64,000 nucleotides of DNA from JAFGJQ01 sp052034525 (GTDB taxonomy: Bacteria > Planctomycetota > Phycisphaerae > UBA1845), in assembly GCA_052034525.1 (NCBI GenBank), contig JBPOIK010000062.1, forward strand, positions 46,749 through 110,748, written 5' to 3'. The position numbers and the translations under genes are program-made. The notes under the pieces are model-generated. The model was not told the DNA's origin and did not search any database. It saw only the letters and a list, made by a program, of their open reading frames with translations. This document shows, piece after piece, positions 1 through 8,586 of the stretch (position 1 is its first letter; every line of letters begins with the position of its first letter).

Positions 1-378
1 GAGCTGGTTCAATTCCACGTGGTCCAGGCCGTGGGATTGAATCTCGTGGCCGGCAGCCTGGATGCGTCGAATCAATGCCGGAGAATGCTCCGCCACGTTG
101 GAGAGCACGAAGAACGTGGCTCGCGTGCCCTGCCGATCGAACAGATCGAGCAGCCGCTCCGTCCCGCGGTGAAAGTCGTTCGAGACGGGCAGCGAGTGGT
201 CAAACACGGACTGTCGCCAGTCTTCCAGATCGACGCTGATCACATGGCAGAGGCTGGCCGGGTCGGACGGTGGCGCCGGATCCACCAGAATCCCTTCGAT
301 CGGGGATTCCCGCCAACCGGCCGGGGGAGTCGGGTCTTGCCGAAGGTGGCGACGCACGGGTACGGCTTTCCGCAGCAT
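1..378 (-). CDS. Polysaccharide deacetylase, XrtA/PEP-CTERM locus type (3' end cut by window)
   Basis: The 126 codons present start at the ATG at 378 and run off the left edge. The protein contains ISVDLEDW (the NodB-type motif holding the catalytic Asp), ATFFVLSN, and GHEIQSHGLDH, whose HxxxH pattern is the usual metal-binding His pair. The VDLEDW form with a following Q is characteristic of the deacetylase subfamily found in PEP-CTERM/exosortase exopolysaccharide loci, and other members of such a locus lie at 48.5-54 kb. Expected role: de-N-acetylation of an exopolysaccharide. No signal peptide is visible in the first 40 residues. The C-terminal half is outside the window, so the subfamily-specific C-terminal region cannot be checked. 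Confidence 0.85.
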   Translation of the reverse strand, partial: MLRKAVPVRRHLRQDPTPPAGWRESPIEGILVDPAPPSDPASLCHVISVDLEDWRQSVFDHSLPVSNDFHRGTERLLDLFDRQGTRATFFVLSNVAEHSPALIRRIQAAGHEIQSHGLDHVELNQL

Positions 379-674
379 GGTCGGCCGATCGGGCGTGGGG
401 GACGACGCCGTCTCCCCGAGGGGCGATGCGGCCTTTGCTTACCCTAGCGTCGACCAGTCCCCGGGGGCGGCTTGAGTTTCTTGCAAATCGGATGCCTCGG
501 GCGCGCGACCGGCGGCGGTGGCAGGTGCGTGGGAGCCGACGCTGTCGCCCTTACCGCGGCTGGAAGCCAAGTCCGCGGAACGAACACACGTAACGCCTTG
601 GACGACCACCCGACGCCGCAAACCATGAGTCTCGCCGGCCGCCGAGGGGGATTCCGGAAGAGCTTGACTCTTTG

Positions 675-1388
675 TCAGGACGATTGGCCCCCGGTTTTGT
701 CGCGAGGCTCTTCTGCCTTCTTTGCGTCTTCGGTCGTGCCGTATTTGACGCTGCAGCCGTAGGGCTTGGTCTCTGTCGTCTCGATGGCCCTGCCTTCCGT
801 CAGCGCAGCCAGGGCCGCGGCAACATAATTCGTCACTTGCTTCGGATCCCGTCTCGCGTTGACGTTCGAGTCGCTGTCGATGGCGCCGCTGTAAACGAGA
901 GTCCCTTCACGATCGATCACGAACATGTGCGGCGTGGTTTTGGCCTGGTAGATACGCCCGACACGCCCGTCTGGATCCAGCAGAATCGGAAGCGTGTATT
1001 GGCTTTTTTCGGCTGACGCGCGAGTCTCTTCCTTCTTCTCCCGGCAGAAATGGCTGGAATCAACGGCCAGCCAGGCGACGCCCTTTTTCTCGTATTCCGC
1101 GGCAAGGTTCTGCATGGTGTGGGCCTCGCCGTGATGGAACTGGACGTACGGGCACTGATAGTTCGTCCACTCCAGCACCACAATCTTGCCCTTGAGATCG
1201 GACAGCCGGTGTTCCTTGCCGTCGAGATCCTTCAGAGCAAAATCCGGCGCGGCTTTCCCGATTTCCGCCCGCACCTCCTTCGGGGCCGCGTCGCCCTTTT
1301 TGTCCTCCTTATCATCGGCCCAGGCGACGGCCGTGAGAAAGGCGACCATCGCCACCGCCAAAGCTCCGCACACGATCGTTCGCCGCAT
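675..1388 (-). CDS. Secreted redoxin (AhpC/TSA-like thioredoxin fold)
   Basis: A 237-residue protein with a clear signal peptide (residues 1-24, ending AWA) and a Lys/Asp-rich linker, then a thioredoxin-fold domain starting at about residue 42. The active-site region reads WTNYQCPYV, with C79 alone in place of a CXXC pair, which is typical of a redoxin subfamily that carries CPYV and a late GCSVKY motif; both are present here. Probable role: extracytoplasmic thiol or peroxide chemistry, substrate unknown. The ATG at 1388 has an AAGGA ribosome site about 8 nt upstream; an in-frame TTG at 1406 has none. It stands alone between unrelated genes. Confidence 0.8.
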   Translation of the reverse strand: MRRTIVCGALAVAMVAFLTAVAWADDKEDKKGDAAPKEVRAEIGKAAPDFALKDLDGKEHRLSDLKGKIVVLEWTNYQCPYVQFHHGEAHTMQNLAAEYEKKGVAWLAVDSSHFCREKKEETRASAEKSQYTLPILLDPDGRVGRIYQAKTTPHMFVIDREGTLVYSGAIDSDSNVNARRDPKQVTNYVAAALAALTEGRAIETTETKPYGCSVKYGTTEDAKKAEEPRDKTGGQSS

Positions 1389-1560
1389 GGAGAGTATCCT
1401 TGTCAATCAGACGGGGCAAAGCCACCCAGCCAACAACCTACGCCGATCGTGGCCAGTGGCATACATTCCGGCGGAGCATAGGCCCGCTTCGTCGTGACCG
1501 ACAAGTATCTGGCGCCGATTGTGCGCATCCTTACAAAAAACCAGGTTTCCGCGGGCCGAC

Positions 1561-2601
1561 TCACAGTGCCGCCACCGCGATGATGATCCTTTCCCCGGTC
1601 GCGCGAATGGCGGGCCACGCGAGCAGCATCAACAGGGACGCGAAGGCCCCAAGGGCGAGCCTCGCGGAAAAGGCCGGCGCGGCAGCCATTGCCGTACGCA
1701 CGGCCCGCCAACCCGCGGGAACGAGCAGGGCCGGCGGCGCCAGCCATACGATGGCGTGAGCGGCACACACTCGCGGGAAAAGCAGAAGCGCCAGAGCGTT
1801 GACCAGCATCCACAGACGCATGGCATGGTCGAGTGAGGCCGGACCGACAGGCGATTCGCCTGGAGCCTTCACCCACCCCCCGATCCACAGACCCAGCAGG
1901 CCCAGCCCCAACAGTGGAGCAGCCAGGTCGGCGACGTCTGCGCCAAACCGCCACACCGCCGCCGGGCCCAGGCGTGACAGCGGTTCAGGAACGCGAACCG
2001 CAATCCACAACGGCCAGCCATCCAGCCAACCGGCCAAGCCGACCAGCACCAGGCCCAACGTTGCGCCGGTTCCAAACCGGACGGTCAGCCGACGGGCTCG
2101 ACTGTGGGCATCCATCCGGCGTGCGGCACTCAGCACACCGACGACCGCCCCGAACAGCAGCGGCGAGAGGGCCGTTGCCGCGCCGAGGATCATTCCCGCT
2201 GATGCGAAGGCCCGCGGACGACGAATGAGCAGGCCCACCGTCAATGCCGCGAGAGAAACGGCGAAAAGGTCGGCGGCCGCCGTCAGATGCTCGACCGCCA
2301 GACCGGCGCACACCACAGCAACTACCACGAGACCGGCGGCCGGTCCCGGATTCGGCTGGGTTCCAAAGACCCACGCATGGACCACCAACAGCAGCGTGCC
2401 TGCCACGACAAGCTCCGTACCGACCAGCGGATAGAGCACCTGTCGGACGAGCGTCGGGTCGGACGTGCGCATGAGGGCGATCAGACCGCCGACCGTCCAG
2501 ACCAGGGCCGGCAGAAACACGATTCCGAGTGCCGATCGACATTGCGACTTCGGAACGACGCTCGTAGATACGGATACCGGCTTGTCCATAGGGCGGCTCA
2601 C
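1561..2601 (-). CDS. Polytopic membrane protein coupled to GT39-like glycosyltransferase
   Basis: About 346 residues, almost entirely hydrophobic, with roughly eight to ten predicted membrane helices and Arg-rich cytoplasmic loops. I do not recognise a catalytic motif. The GTG start at 2601 overlaps the TGA of the upstream glycosyltransferase gene by 4 nt (GTGA), which implies translational coupling; an ATG four codons later is an alternative. The organisation suggests the two proteins work on the same lipid-linked sugar or surface-polymer pathway. It could itself be a divergent GT-C family protein that has lost recognisable acidic loop motifs. Function is inferred from context only. Confidence 0.7.
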   Translation of the reverse strand: MSRPMDKPVSVSTSVVPKSQCRSALGIVFLPALVWTVGGLIALMRTSDPTLVRQVLYPLVGTELVVAGTLLLVVHAWVFGTQPNPGPAAGLVVVAVVCAGLAVEHLTAAADLFAVSLAALTVGLLIRRPRAFASAGMILGAATALSPLLFGAVVGVLSAARRMDAHSRARRLTVRFGTGATLGLVLVGLAGWLDGWPLWIAVRVPEPLSRLGPAAVWRFGADVADLAAPLLGLGLLGLWIGGWVKAPGESPVGPASLDHAMRLWMLVNALALLLFPRVCAAHAIVWLAPPALLVPAGWRAVRTAMAAAPAFSARLALGAFASLLMLLAWPAIRATGERIIIAVAAL

Positions 2602-3998
2602 GGCACGCGTATATCCTTACTTTGCCGTGCCTTTTCGAAGGCGGCCTGGTCCGCCGCCGCGTCGTACGATCGGACAAGGCTGATACTTATGGGCACGAGC
2701 CGATCGATGGCCGGCCGAAGGACCATGGCCGATCCAAGCAGGGCTGTTGCGAAGACGATTCTCCCGATCGGGGCCGGCATTCGGGCGCGATCGTGCAGCA
2801 ACGCCGCCCCGAACGCGCCGGAGATCAGAATGAGCGGCAGGCACGAAATGGCGTAGTAGTGGAAGGAGCGACGGGGCAGCAGAATCAGCATCAGACATTC
2901 GGCCGCCAGCCACAGCAACAGAAAGGTCAGATCGCGGCCGCTCGGTGGGCAGGCCGCGGCCTGAGTGTTCCCCCGCGCGGTGAGATGGCCGTGCGCCCAG
3001 AGGATCAATCCGAGTACGCACCAGCCCAGGGGCGCCCAGAGCGGCACGATGTCCAACCAGCGACCCGGCCAGCCGGTCTCTCGTCGCAACAGACCGGAGG
3101 CCTGGGTGGTCATGGAGTACCATCCCTCGGGCAGCACGCCCTGGAAGGCCAGCACCGCCGCAACCGCGGCCACCACAATACCAAATCCAAGCAACAGCCC
3201 GCCGGCGTGAATCGCCCAGCGACCGGGCGCCCGATACACGATCAAGTCCCATACGCTGACATGAAGGGCAACCGCCACAAGGAGCGGCAGAGCAGTCTGC
3301 TTCAGGGCCAGACACACGCCGAGCAAAACGCCCGCCCAGGTGAGACAGCCCCAACGGTCCAAGCGGATTCCACGCCAGTACAGGGCCACCGCACCCGCGG
3401 CCGGCAGCAGAAGGTAGCTCTCGGCCAGGCTGAAGCACTCGGTTGTGTAGTCTGTCAGGAGAAACACGTTGATGGCCACGACGACCACAACGGTGAGGGT
3501 CAGGGCAATCGGGCGGGCGTACAACTCCCGAGCGGCCCGGTAAAACGCCCAGTATCCCGCCAGCATCCAGACGGATTCCCACGGGATCAGTGGCCAGCGA
3601 GAGGCCGGGGCCACAAGATAAACAGAAGCCAGCAACCAGAGCAGGCCCGGAGGCTTGTCCACTTGCAGGTCACGATAAAGCACCTCTCCCCGGGCGATCT
3701 GCCACGCCAGGCCGCTGTACGCGTAGCTGTCGGCCCGGATGGGCGAACAGAATGCTCCCGCGCGGCCGGTGACGTGAACCGCCAGAATCGCGACAACGGC
3801 CAGCCACCGGCAGAGCCGCCGGGTCCGAGCGCTTCCGAGCGGGTTGTGGGACTCATTCGGCACGTTGACTCGAACCTGCTGCGGGATGCCACACAGCAGG
3901 TCGCGCGACAGTCTACCGGACCCCTGCCGCGACCGACAGAGCACGCCGCGCGGCTTGGGTCCGGTTGACAGGCCGCTCCGATCGTACTCGGAAAACAT
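2598..3998 (-). CDS. GT39/ArnT-like membrane glycosyltransferase
   Basis: A GT-C type protein with about ten membrane helices. The first periplasmic loop has RADSYAYSGLAWQIARGE, with the acidic residue expected after helix 1, followed by DLQVDKPPG; DKPP is a signature of the GT39/ArnT-PMT superfamily, which transfers sugars from polyprenyl-phosphate donors. A second conserved-looking point is TDYTTECFSL in a later loop. The start is uncertain: ATG at 3998 is given, but the first 45 residues are not membrane-like and a GTG at 3863 (before PNESHN) would place the first helix close to the N terminus. It is the first gene of a two-gene operon with a 4-nt overlap. Confidence 0.75.
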   Translation of the reverse strand: MFSEYDRSGLSTGPKPRGVLCRSRQGSGRLSRDLLCGIPQQVRVNVPNESHNPLGSARTRRLCRWLAVVAILAVHVTGRAGAFCSPIRADSYAYSGLAWQIARGEVLYRDLQVDKPPGLLWLLASVYLVAPASRWPLIPWESVWMLAGYWAFYRAARELYARPIALTLTVVVVVAINVFLLTDYTTECFSLAESYLLLPAAGAVALYWRGIRLDRWGCLTWAGVLLGVCLALKQTALPLLVAVALHVSVWDLIVYRAPGRWAIHAGGLLLGFGIVVAAVAAVLAFQGVLPEGWYSMTTQASGLLRRETGWPGRWLDIVPLWAPLGWCVLGLILWAHGHLTARGNTQAAACPPSGRDLTFLLLWLAAECLMLILLPRRSFHYYAISCLPLILISGAFGAALLHDRARMPAPIGRIVFATALLGSAMVLRPAIDRLVPISISLVRSYDAAADQAAFEKARQSKDIRVP

Positions 3999-4278
3999 GC
4001 CGCAACTTTCGAACAAAACGAAGGTTACTCATGCCGATGGGAGATATGACCGATAAGCCCCGACACGCTTACGGTGGCTCAATCGCAGGACAGCATGTCA
4101 AGGATTCGGCACTAAGTGGCCGTTATAAGTAATGAACCCTGGGAATGTTGTGGATTCTGGTCATGAACCTGCCCGCGGCGATCCCGAGCCACGGCGAGAT
4201 GCTCGGCTCGGCAACGCGTCTGCCCGTGTTCTCCGACGCTCAATCGGAGCACCTTGCTCCCGTACGGAGGGAGTGGCC

Positions 4279-4947
4279 ATGATGATCACCGCGAATGCTG
4301 AGGATGCCATGTCCGAGACCGTCTCTGCTCATCGAACGCCAACCGCCGTACATCTGATCGCTGAGCCCTCCCTGCGGCGCGACCGACTTCGCGCGGTGCT
4401 GTCCATGGATGGCTTCACCTCGGTCACCTACAACCACGTCGAGGAGTTTGTCGCTCGGCATAATCCGGAATCCGGCGGGTGCGTCATTCTCGACGTGGAC
4501 CGGATTACGGATACCGAGCTGGCCTGGCTGAACCGCCTCACCTGCGAGCTGGCGCTGGAGCTTGCGGTGGTGGTGGCGGCGCACACGGACGTGCGTGGGG
4601 CCGTGCGGGCTATGCAGGCAGGGGCGGCGGACGTGATCCCCAAGCCGTTTGCCGAAGAGACGTTCCGAAACGCGGTGCGCCAAGGCGCGGCACGGGTGCG
4701 GGCGTGCCGATGTCGCCGGGGGCAATCCCAGGCGGCGGCGCACTCGCTGCATACGCTGACGGCCCGCGAGCGGGAAATCCTGGCGTTGCTGGCCGCCGGC
4801 CACGGCACCCGGCAGGTGGCAATGCGCCTGTGCCGCAGCGCCAAAACAATTCAGAAACACACGGCCAACCTGATGAAGAAGATGGACGTCCACAACCGGG
4901 TGGATCTGGTCCGCCGCGCCATACTGGCCGGCCTCGTGGAGCTGTGA
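4279..4947 (+). CDS. LuxR/FixJ-type response regulator with degenerate receiver
   Basis: 222 residues: a receiver-like domain (about 15-140) and a C-terminal LuxR helix-turn-helix (about 155-222; LTAREREILALLAAG, then TIQKHTANLMKKM). The receiver keeps the phosphoacceptor-position Asp (CVILD) and the late Lys (IPKPF). The acidic pair after strand 1 is reduced to AE (HLIAEPS) and the switch Ser/Thr after strand 4 is Ala (VVVAAH), so normal phosphorylation is doubtful. The ATG at 4279 follows GGAGGGAG at good distance; an earlier in-frame ATG at 4132 lacks a ribosome site. No sensor kinase is nearby. Confidence 0.85.
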   Translation: MMITANAEDAMSETVSAHRTPTAVHLIAEPSLRRDRLRAVLSMDGFTSVTYNHVEEFVARHNPESGGCVILDVDRITDTELAWLNRLTCELALELAVVVAAHTDVRGAVRAMQAGAADVIPKPFAEETFRNAVRQGAARVRACRCRRGQSQAAAHSLHTLTAREREILALLAAGHGTRQVAMRLCRSAKTIQKHTANLMKKMDVHNRVDLVRRAILAGLVEL

Positions 4948-4966
4948 TCTCCGGCCCCGTCCGCGC

Positions 4967-5449
4967 CTACGGCACAAACAGCGCGGCAAGAATCAACAGC
5001 AGGCCAAGGACGGCGGTCGCCACGCCACGACCGTAGTGGGGCTCGGCAGTCACGAACGCTCGGGCCCAGGCGGGCAGCCGCCGCACCCGAAAAACCTGCA
5101 GACCCAATCCGATCGTAGGCAGACCCAGAAAAACGGACAGGATCCGAGCGGGAATCATCGTACCGTCTCGATTGATTAACCGGGCGATAAGGAAAAACAA
5201 CGCGGCGAAACCGCCCAGATACAGCCCCGTCTTCAGAATGTCGTTGACATCTTGCAGCGCGTGCAGTCGATAGATCATCTGTCGGGCGTTGCGAACCACA
5301 TCCCGGCGGCTGTAGACGTATCCACATTCCGGGCACCGGTTGTTCGGCAGGCCGGTGAGGTTGTAGCCGCATTCCGGGCAGATCGGCGGAATACGCTCGC
5401 GCCATTCGTGTCCGAGCAGGTGGTCCAGAGTGGCCTCATCCAGCGGCAT
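4967..5449 (-). CDS. Zinc-ribbon membrane protein (planctomycete CPECGYNLTGL type)
   Basis: 160 residues. An N-terminal zinc ribbon formed by CPECGYNLTGL and CPECGYVY (four Cys) is followed by two pairs of hydrophobic segments, about residues 75-90 and 103-117, and one at the C terminus. This ribbon-plus-membrane arrangement is very common and lineage-specific in planctomycetes; no biochemical role is known to me. The ATG at 5449 lies inside the end of the thiamine gene (14-nt overlap) and has AGGAAG upstream, so the two are probably co-transcribed. Any functional link to thiamine synthesis is not evident from sequence. Confidence 0.75.
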   Translation of the reverse strand: MPLDEATLDHLLGHEWRERIPPICPECGYNLTGLPNNRCPECGYVYSRRDVVRNARQMIYRLHALQDVNDILKTGLYLGGFAALFFLIARLINRDGTMIPARILSVFLGLPTIGLGLQVFRVRRLPAWARAFVTAEPHYGRGVATAVLGLLLILAALFVP

Positions 5450-6503
5450 GGGAGTCTTCCTGAGGCTTGACCGCCGATTCAGCGACGCAGACGGCGTCCT
5501 TGAGCCGGCGGGCCGCGGAACACGGATCCGATTGGGAAATCACCGCGCCGCACACGCAGATGCAGCGCGCGCCGGCTTGAACAACCTCCAGTGAGTTCTC
5601 CAGCCTGATGCCTCCGATCGCCACCAGCGGCAACGACGTCTGAGCCCGCGCCGCCTCCAGCAGGGCCGGACCCGGCACGTGCGGCTGCGGCTTGGTGTCG
5701 CTGGCGAACATCGGACCGACGGCGATGTAGTCCGGCGCCTCGGCCACGGCCGCCCGCACCTGCTGGGGCGTGTGGGTGCTGACACCGATGATCGGCCCCG
5801 GGCCCAGAACGCGCCGCGCGGCGGCCACGGGAAGATCCTCCTGCCCGACGTGCAGGCCGTCCGCCTGCGCGGCAACGGCCAGGTCTGGCCGATCGTTCAT
5901 GATAAACAGCGCGCCGCGCTCGCGACAGAGTGCGGCCAGGCGCCGGGCCCGCTTCAGGAGCTCGCCGTCGGGCAACGCTTTATCGCGAAGCTGCAGACAG
6001 TCGGCCCCGCCGTCGATGACGGCTCGGGCGGTGTCGAACCAGTCGCCCGCGCACAACGACTCGGTCAGCAGCACGTAAAGCCGGACATGACCGAAGCGGC
6101 GAGCGGCCTCCACGCCGATCCGCAATCGCCGTTCCAGCTCGTACCCCTGGTATCGAAGCTGCTCGAACGCCCGGCCGAGGCCTGCGTCGACCGTTTTGCC
6201 GTACTCTTCCAGCACGCGCAGCGCCTCGCTGAGCCGGGCGGATGCGGCCGCGACAACGTCGGCCGGGCCATCCCGTCGGTACTCGCGATCGGTCTGGATG
6301 TCGCGGCCCACGTCCTCGACGATGTCCCGGTTGCGCACCACGTTCGCCAGTCCGGCCTGTGTCAAAGCCGCGACGACGCCGTGCCGGATCTGTTTCGCCC
6401 GGCCGCTGAGTTGGGCGTCATCCAGGGCAAACCGCGCGTAGTCTTCCAGCACGCGGGCGGCCTCGCGGGCCCGGTTGGCGTTGGCGTCCAGAATGCGGGC
6501 CAT
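5436..6503 (-). CDS. thiE: Bifunctional ThiD2-ThiE: HMP-P kinase-like domain fused to thiamine-phosphate synthase
   Basis: 355 residues. The C-terminal domain (about 140-345) is a complete thiamine-phosphate synthase: QLRDK (171-175), NDRPDLA (203-209), HVGQEDLP (218-225), STH near 242 and AIGGI near 295, the pyrophosphate- and pyrimidine-binding elements. The N-terminal domain begins RILDANANRAREAARVLED and matches the ThiD2 family, reported in the literature as a monofunctional hydroxymethylpyrimidine-phosphate kinase often fused to ThiE. The fusion would make HMP-PP and join it to the thiazole phosphate in one cytoplasmic protein. The ThiE part is certain; the ThiD2 identity is from memory of the motif. 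It overlaps the next gene by 14 nt. Confidence 0.88.
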   Translation of the reverse strand: MARILDANANRAREAARVLEDYARFALDDAQLSGRAKQIRHGVVAALTQAGLANVVRNRDIVEDVGRDIQTDREYRRDGPADVVAAASARLSEALRVLEEYGKTVDAGLGRAFEQLRYQGYELERRLRIGVEAARRFGHVRLYVLLTESLCAGDWFDTARAVIDGGADCLQLRDKALPDGELLKRARRLAALCRERGALFIMNDRPDLAVAAQADGLHVGQEDLPVAAARRVLGPGPIIGVSTHTPQQVRAAVAEAPDYIAVGPMFASDTKPQPHVPGPALLEAARAQTSLPLVAIGGIRLENSLEVVQAGARCICVCGAVISQSDPCSAARRLKDAVCVAESAVKPQEDSHAAG

Positions 6504-6652
6504 CGTTCCGTCGATGGTTCGGCCTCCCTTGGATGCGTGCTCCGCCGCTCCCGGTCAGGCGCGCCGGCTTGACAGCGGCGGGCGCTTGCGGTCACTTGGA
6601 CACGGCCGGGGCGAGGGCTCCCGGGGGAATTCATAACTCGCTGGAGACTGCC

Positions 6653-7681
6653 ATGCAAACACCGGAAATGGAGTACCGCCCGCTGGGTCGATGCGGCACG
6701 AGGGTCAGCGTGCTGAGCCTCGGCGGCTGGACCACGTTCGGCGAGAGCCTGACGGACGGACGGACCGCCCACCGCATTCTCGCCGCGGCGTTTGATGCGG
6801 GGATCAATTTTTTTGACATTGCCGACGCATACGGCCGGGGCAACGCCGAACGGCTCATGGGCGCCATCCTGTCCGAGCTGCCGCGCCACCGGCTGGTCAT
6901 CTCGAGCAAAGTTTTCTTTCCGATGAGCGACGACGTGAACGATCGCGGGCTGTCTCGCAAGCATATCTTCGAGTCCGTCGAGAAAAGCCTGGATCGGATC
7001 GGCACGGACTATCTGGACCTGTACTTCTGCCACCGGTTTGATGAACACACGCCTATCGAAGAAACCGCCCGGGCGATGGACGACCTGGTCCACCAGGGAA
7101 AGATCCTCTATTGGGGCACCAGCGAGTGGACGGGCGAGCAGATCCAGGAAGTCTTCGCGTTCTGCGACAAGCACAACCTCTACCGACCCCAGGTGGAGCA
7201 ACCGCAGTACAGCCTGGTCGCCCGCACGAAGTTCGAGCAGGACACCGCGCCGGCGCTGAAGAAGCACGGCCTGGGTTCGGTGATCTGGAGCCCGCTGGCC
7301 TCGGGGCTGCTGACCGGCAAGTATGACGACGGGATTCCGGCGGATTCGCGGCTCGGCCGGTTGAAGTGGGTGCGGAACTGGGTGTACAGCGACCAGAAGC
7401 GGGATCGGGTGAAGCGGTTCCTCCAGGTGGCCGAAGATCTGGGCTGCACGCGGGCCCAACTCGCCATCGCCTGGGCGGCGGCAAACCCGACCGTCTCCAG
7501 CGTGATCCTCGGCGCCACCAGCCTGCGCCAGTTGCGCGAGAACCTGGGGGCCTTGCAGGTGCAACTCGACGGTACCGTCCACAAGAGGCTGGACGCCCTG
7601 TTCCCGCTGGACAAACCGGAGAAGCCCGAAAAGGATCGCGACAAAAAGAAACCCCGCAAACGCAAACGCCAGAACGATTGA
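6653..7681 (+). CDS. Aldo/keto reductase (Kv-beta/YghZ-like)
   Basis: 342 residues. The whole aldo/keto reductase tetrad is present: D55, Y60 (FFDIADAYG), K86 (SSKVF) and H127 (FCHRFD). The NADPH-binding C-terminal part includes SVILGATSLRQLREN. The closest family by pattern is the AKR6/YghZ group (yeast and potassium-channel beta-subunit-like reductases). Substrate unknown; these act on small aldehydes or ketones in the cytoplasm. The ATG at 6653 follows TGGAGA; a longer upstream frame has no ribosome site. The last 25 residues are a Lys/Arg/Asp-rich tail (KPEKDRDKKKPRKRKRQ) beyond the family's usual end. Confidence 0.9.
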   Translation: MQTPEMEYRPLGRCGTRVSVLSLGGWTTFGESLTDGRTAHRILAAAFDAGINFFDIADAYGRGNAERLMGAILSELPRHRLVISSKVFFPMSDDVNDRGLSRKHIFESVEKSLDRIGTDYLDLYFCHRFDEHTPIEETARAMDDLVHQGKILYWGTSEWTGEQIQEVFAFCDKHNLYRPQVEQPQYSLVARTKFEQDTAPALKKHGLGSVIWSPLASGLLTGKYDDGIPADSRLGRLKWVRNWVYSDQKRDRVKRFLQVAEDLGCTRAQLAIAWAAANPTVSSVILGATSLRQLRENLGALQVQLDGTVHKRLDALFPLDKPEKPEKDRDKKKPRKRKRQND

Positions 7682-7878
7682 CCGGCCGATCGGCACCGTG
7701 TGGATCGGCGCACGGGCCGGGCCGGCGAAAGGTTACCGCATCAAGAACGTCACCCTCACATCCGAAGGAAGACCGCTCAGTATGGGGCGGTTGCGTCGTT
7801 CGCAAGTGGCGATTGGCAGGTACGTTGGGAGGGCGCGGCAGGGGCCCCGGGATAACCCGGGTCCTTACCGCACCCGTC

Positions 7879-8091
7879 CTACTCGTCATCCGGATCGGGG
7901 GCCGGCGGGGAGGACTGCTCGGGCGTCTCGACGGGCGTATCCAGCGGCTCGCTGATGCGGTATTGCTCGTCAAACCATTTGTGCAGGTCAACCATTTTGC
8001 ACCGATAGGAGCAGAACGGGCGATAGGGCGCGTCCTCCCGACGCGGCACGGTCAGGGTTGCTCCGCAGGTTGGGCAGTTGAACGTCGGCAT
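7879..8091 (-). CDS. yacG: DNA gyrase inhibitor YacG-like zinc protein
   Basis: 70 residues starting MPTFNCPTCGA. The zinc site is C-x2-C (CPTCG) plus C-x3-C (FCSYRC), with the family's following DLxxWFDEQYRI element, and an acidic Pro-rich tail. YacG binds the GyrB C-terminal region and inhibits gyrase in Escherichia coli; that role is from the family, not shown here. The ATG at 8091 fits the family start. It is the last gene of the minus-strand chaperone block, 46 nt after the fmdB-like gene, suggesting a shared transcript. Confidence 0.85.
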   Translation of the reverse strand: MPTFNCPTCGATLTVPRREDAPYRPFCSYRCKMVDLHKWFDEQYRISEPLDTPVETPEQSSPPAPDPDDE

Positions 8092-8137
8092 ACGCAACGG
8101 ATCCGACCGATGCCGGACGCCCCGACATGCTCCGCGG

Positions 8138-8476
8138 TCAGGCGGCCTGGGTTCCCTTCTTGCCTTTGCCCGCGGGCTTGGGTTTTGCGGACGTGCTCGT
8201 GCTCGAGGGCTTTTTGTCGTCGGACTTCGTCGAAACCTGAGATTCCTTCTCCGCCCGGGCGGCCTTGCGGTAGTTTTCGCTGCGATAGTCCGTTTCGTAG
8301 AATCCGGTTCCGCGGAAGATCACTCCGGCGCCCGAGCCGATCAACCGCCGGACCGGGGCGTGGCATGTGCAGTTCTTCAACTCCGCCTTCACCGTGCGCT
8401 TGGGCTTTTCCGTGATCTGCTGGAACAGTTCGAACACGGCCCCGCACTTCGTACACTGGTATTCATATGTCGGCAT
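8138..8476 (-). CDS. FmdB-family zinc-ribbon protein
   Basis: 112 residues starting MPTYEYQCTKCG, the invariant start of the FmdB zinc-ribbon family, with the second knuckle at CTCHAPVRRLIGSG. The C-terminal half is low-complexity Lys/Ser/Thr. FmdB-type proteins are named for a putative formamidase regulator, but most have no established role. The ATG at 8476 has a strong AAGGAG site. It sits between grpE and yacG in the chaperone block, 110 nt downstream of grpE; many planctomycete genomes appear to keep such a ribbon protein near chaperone genes, which I offer as an impression only. Confidence 0.85.
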   Translation of the reverse strand: MPTYEYQCTKCGAVFELFQQITEKPKRTVKAELKNCTCHAPVRRLIGSGAGVIFRGTGFYETDYRSENYRKAARAEKESQVSTKSDDKKPSSTSTSAKPKPAGKGKKGTQAA

Positions 8477-8586
8477 CGAATCGGGCTCCTTGTCGTCGCC
8501 GGTGGAGGCGGACGTCATTCGTCTGAATTCATCGCTCCTGCGACCCGCATCCCGTCGCGCGGGTTCCGGCTTGTCCGCCGGGGCGG

